DNA of 6,900 bases from an uncultured Cyanobium sp. (GTDB taxonomy: Bacteria; Cyanobacteriota; Cyanobacteriia; PCC-6307; Cyanobiaceae): the NCBI GenBank assembly GCA_937919075.1, contig CALFOF010000127.1, positions 1 to 6,900 of the forward strand, in the 5' to 3' direction. Of this stretch, positions 6,369-6,900 are shown piece after piece. Numbering within the stretch: the first letter of the stretch is position 1; each line of letters begins with the position of its first letter. Below the pieces are notes generated by a model. The model made no database searches. It had not been told where the DNA came from and worked only from the letters and a program-made list of their open reading frames with translations. A program made the translations under genes and the position numbers.

Positions 6369-6414
6369 GCGGGCAAGGCAACAGTCGTGCTGTGGGTCGC
6401 TTCAGGCTGCCCGC
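6369..6414. repeat. Second inverted repeat in the permease-psaB gap
   Basis: GCGGGCA (6369-6375) is complementary to TGCCCGC (6408-6414) across 32 bases, inside which ACAG (6381-6384) and CTGT (6390-6393) can form a small inner hairpin. The palindrome CGTCGACG (6362-6369) joins it to the preceding hairpin. A seven-base stem with a long spacer is weak evidence alone. Confidence 0.3.
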
Positions 6415-6436
6415 AAGGGTGGAAGGGAGGGACATG

Positions 6437-6464
6437 AAAAAACCCCCGGGGTGAGCCGGGGGTT
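6437..6464 (-). terminator. Intrinsic terminator of psaB (minus-strand direction)
   Basis: Read on the minus strand, AACCCCCGG (complement of 6464-6456) pairs perfectly over nine bases with CCGGGGGTT (complement of 6449-6441) around a six-base loop, and the T-run extends to 6437. It lies 42 bases downstream of the psaB stop. On the plus strand the same stem lacks a following T-run, so it is oriented for psaB. Confidence 0.9.
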
Positions 6465-6506
6465 GATGGAGGATCGTCCCTCGAAGATCAAGCTGGCCGC
6501 ATTGGG

Positions 6507-6900
6507 TCAGCCGAATTTGCCGGAGGTGGACGCGATCAAGAAGGCTGCGTATGTGAGGACGTAGCCCACGGAGAAGTGCGCCAGACCAACCACACGTGCC
6601 TGAACGATCGAGAGAGCGACGGGCTTGTCACGCCAGCCCACCAAGTTGGCGAGCGGGGTGCGCTGGTGCGCCCAGACGATGGTTTCGATCAGCTCCTGCC
6701 AGTAACCACGCCAGGAGATCAGGAACATGAAGCCCGTGGCCCACACCAGGTGACCGAAGAGGAACATCCAGGACCAGACGGCCAGATTGTTCGTCCCAAA
6801 CGGGTTGTACCCGTTGATCAGCTGGGAGCTGTTGAGCCAGAGGTAGTCACGGAACCAGCCCATCAGATAGGTGCTGGATTCGTTGAACTGAGCCACGTTG
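6507..6900 (-). CDS. psaB: Photosystem I P700 chlorophyll a apoprotein A2 (PsaB), C-terminal part; gene continues beyond the right edge
   Basis: The minus strand encodes the last 131 residues of PsaB, ending [13 protein letters not shown] before a TGA at 6509-6507. [20 protein letters not shown] and [20 protein letters not shown] are near-invariant PsaB segments. The His of [14 protein letters not shown] corresponds to the P700 ligand His660 in standard numbering. The following [11 protein letters not shown] contains the phylloquinone A1B site (Met668, Ser672, Trp677), and TPLANLVGW follows. PsaB pairs with PsaA as the core heterodimer carrying P700 and the electron-transfer chain in the thylakoid membrane. 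psaA is expected upstream, outside the window. The sequence looks intact and strongly conserved. It is convergent with psaI, psaL and the RND permease. Confidence 0.98.
   Translation of the reverse strand, partial: NVAQFNESSTYLMGWFRDYLWLNSSQLINGYNPFGTNNLAVWSWMFLFGHLVWATGFMFLISWRGYWQELIETIVWAHQRTPLANLVGWRDKPVALSIVQARVVGLAHFSVGYVLTYAAFLIASTSGKFG

Noticed and set aside
6307..6564. An 85-codon plus-strand frame through the hairpin, the psaB terminator and the antisense of psaB
   Set aside because: It runs through the psaB terminator and the 3' end of psaB on the wrong strand, and its sequence matches nothing I recognise.

Overview
The window is GC-rich cyanobacterial chromosome. Three photosystem I genes are recognisable directly: psaI, psaL and the 3' end of psaB. 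The high GC, compact spacing, general lack of Shine-Dalgarno sequences, only two HIP1 octamers (GCGATCGC) and the PsaL/PsaB sequence style fit a picocyanobacterium of the Cyanobium/Synechococcus type. That genus-level placement is inference; 'cyanobacterium' is secure.

Layout. (1) Positions 1-1096 hold a divergent pair of peptidoglycan-type enzymes: a serine hydrolase of the class A beta-lactamase fold on the minus strand (cut by the left edge) and an NlpC/P60 cysteine peptidase with an SH3-like N-domain on the plus strand, with only 44 bases between the chosen starts. (2) Thirty bases downstream is a GtrB/DPM1-like polyprenyl-phosphate glycosyltransferase (1127-2125) with two C-terminal membrane helices. 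(3) Next comes psaI (2237-2353, 38 residues, easily missed) and psaL (2426-2917), closed by a strong intrinsic terminator at 2946-2969. (4) A 203-base gap leads to a complete RND (HAE1-type) efflux permease (3121-6285) without an adjacent membrane-fusion-protein gene. (5) A 221-base convergent gap holds a long hairpin just after the permease and the psaB terminator, which works in the minus direction. (6) The C-terminal 131 residues of psaB enter from the right edge on the minus strand.

How it fits together: the left part looks like a small cell-envelope module (peptidoglycan turnover plus lipid-linked sugar transfer). The rest is a photosystem I neighbourhood, psaI-psaL converging on psaB, with a 3.2-kb export pump between them. 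The pump keeps all proton-relay residues and reads as functional, so it presumably borrows a fusion protein and outer-membrane channel encoded elsewhere.

I see no CRISPR array, transposase, tRNA, rRNA, phage gene or clearly new multi-gene system. The items most worth a second look are non-coding: the nested hairpin at 6305-6363, the inverted repeats in the permease leader, and a possible remnant of a lost fusion-protein gene just upstream of the permease.
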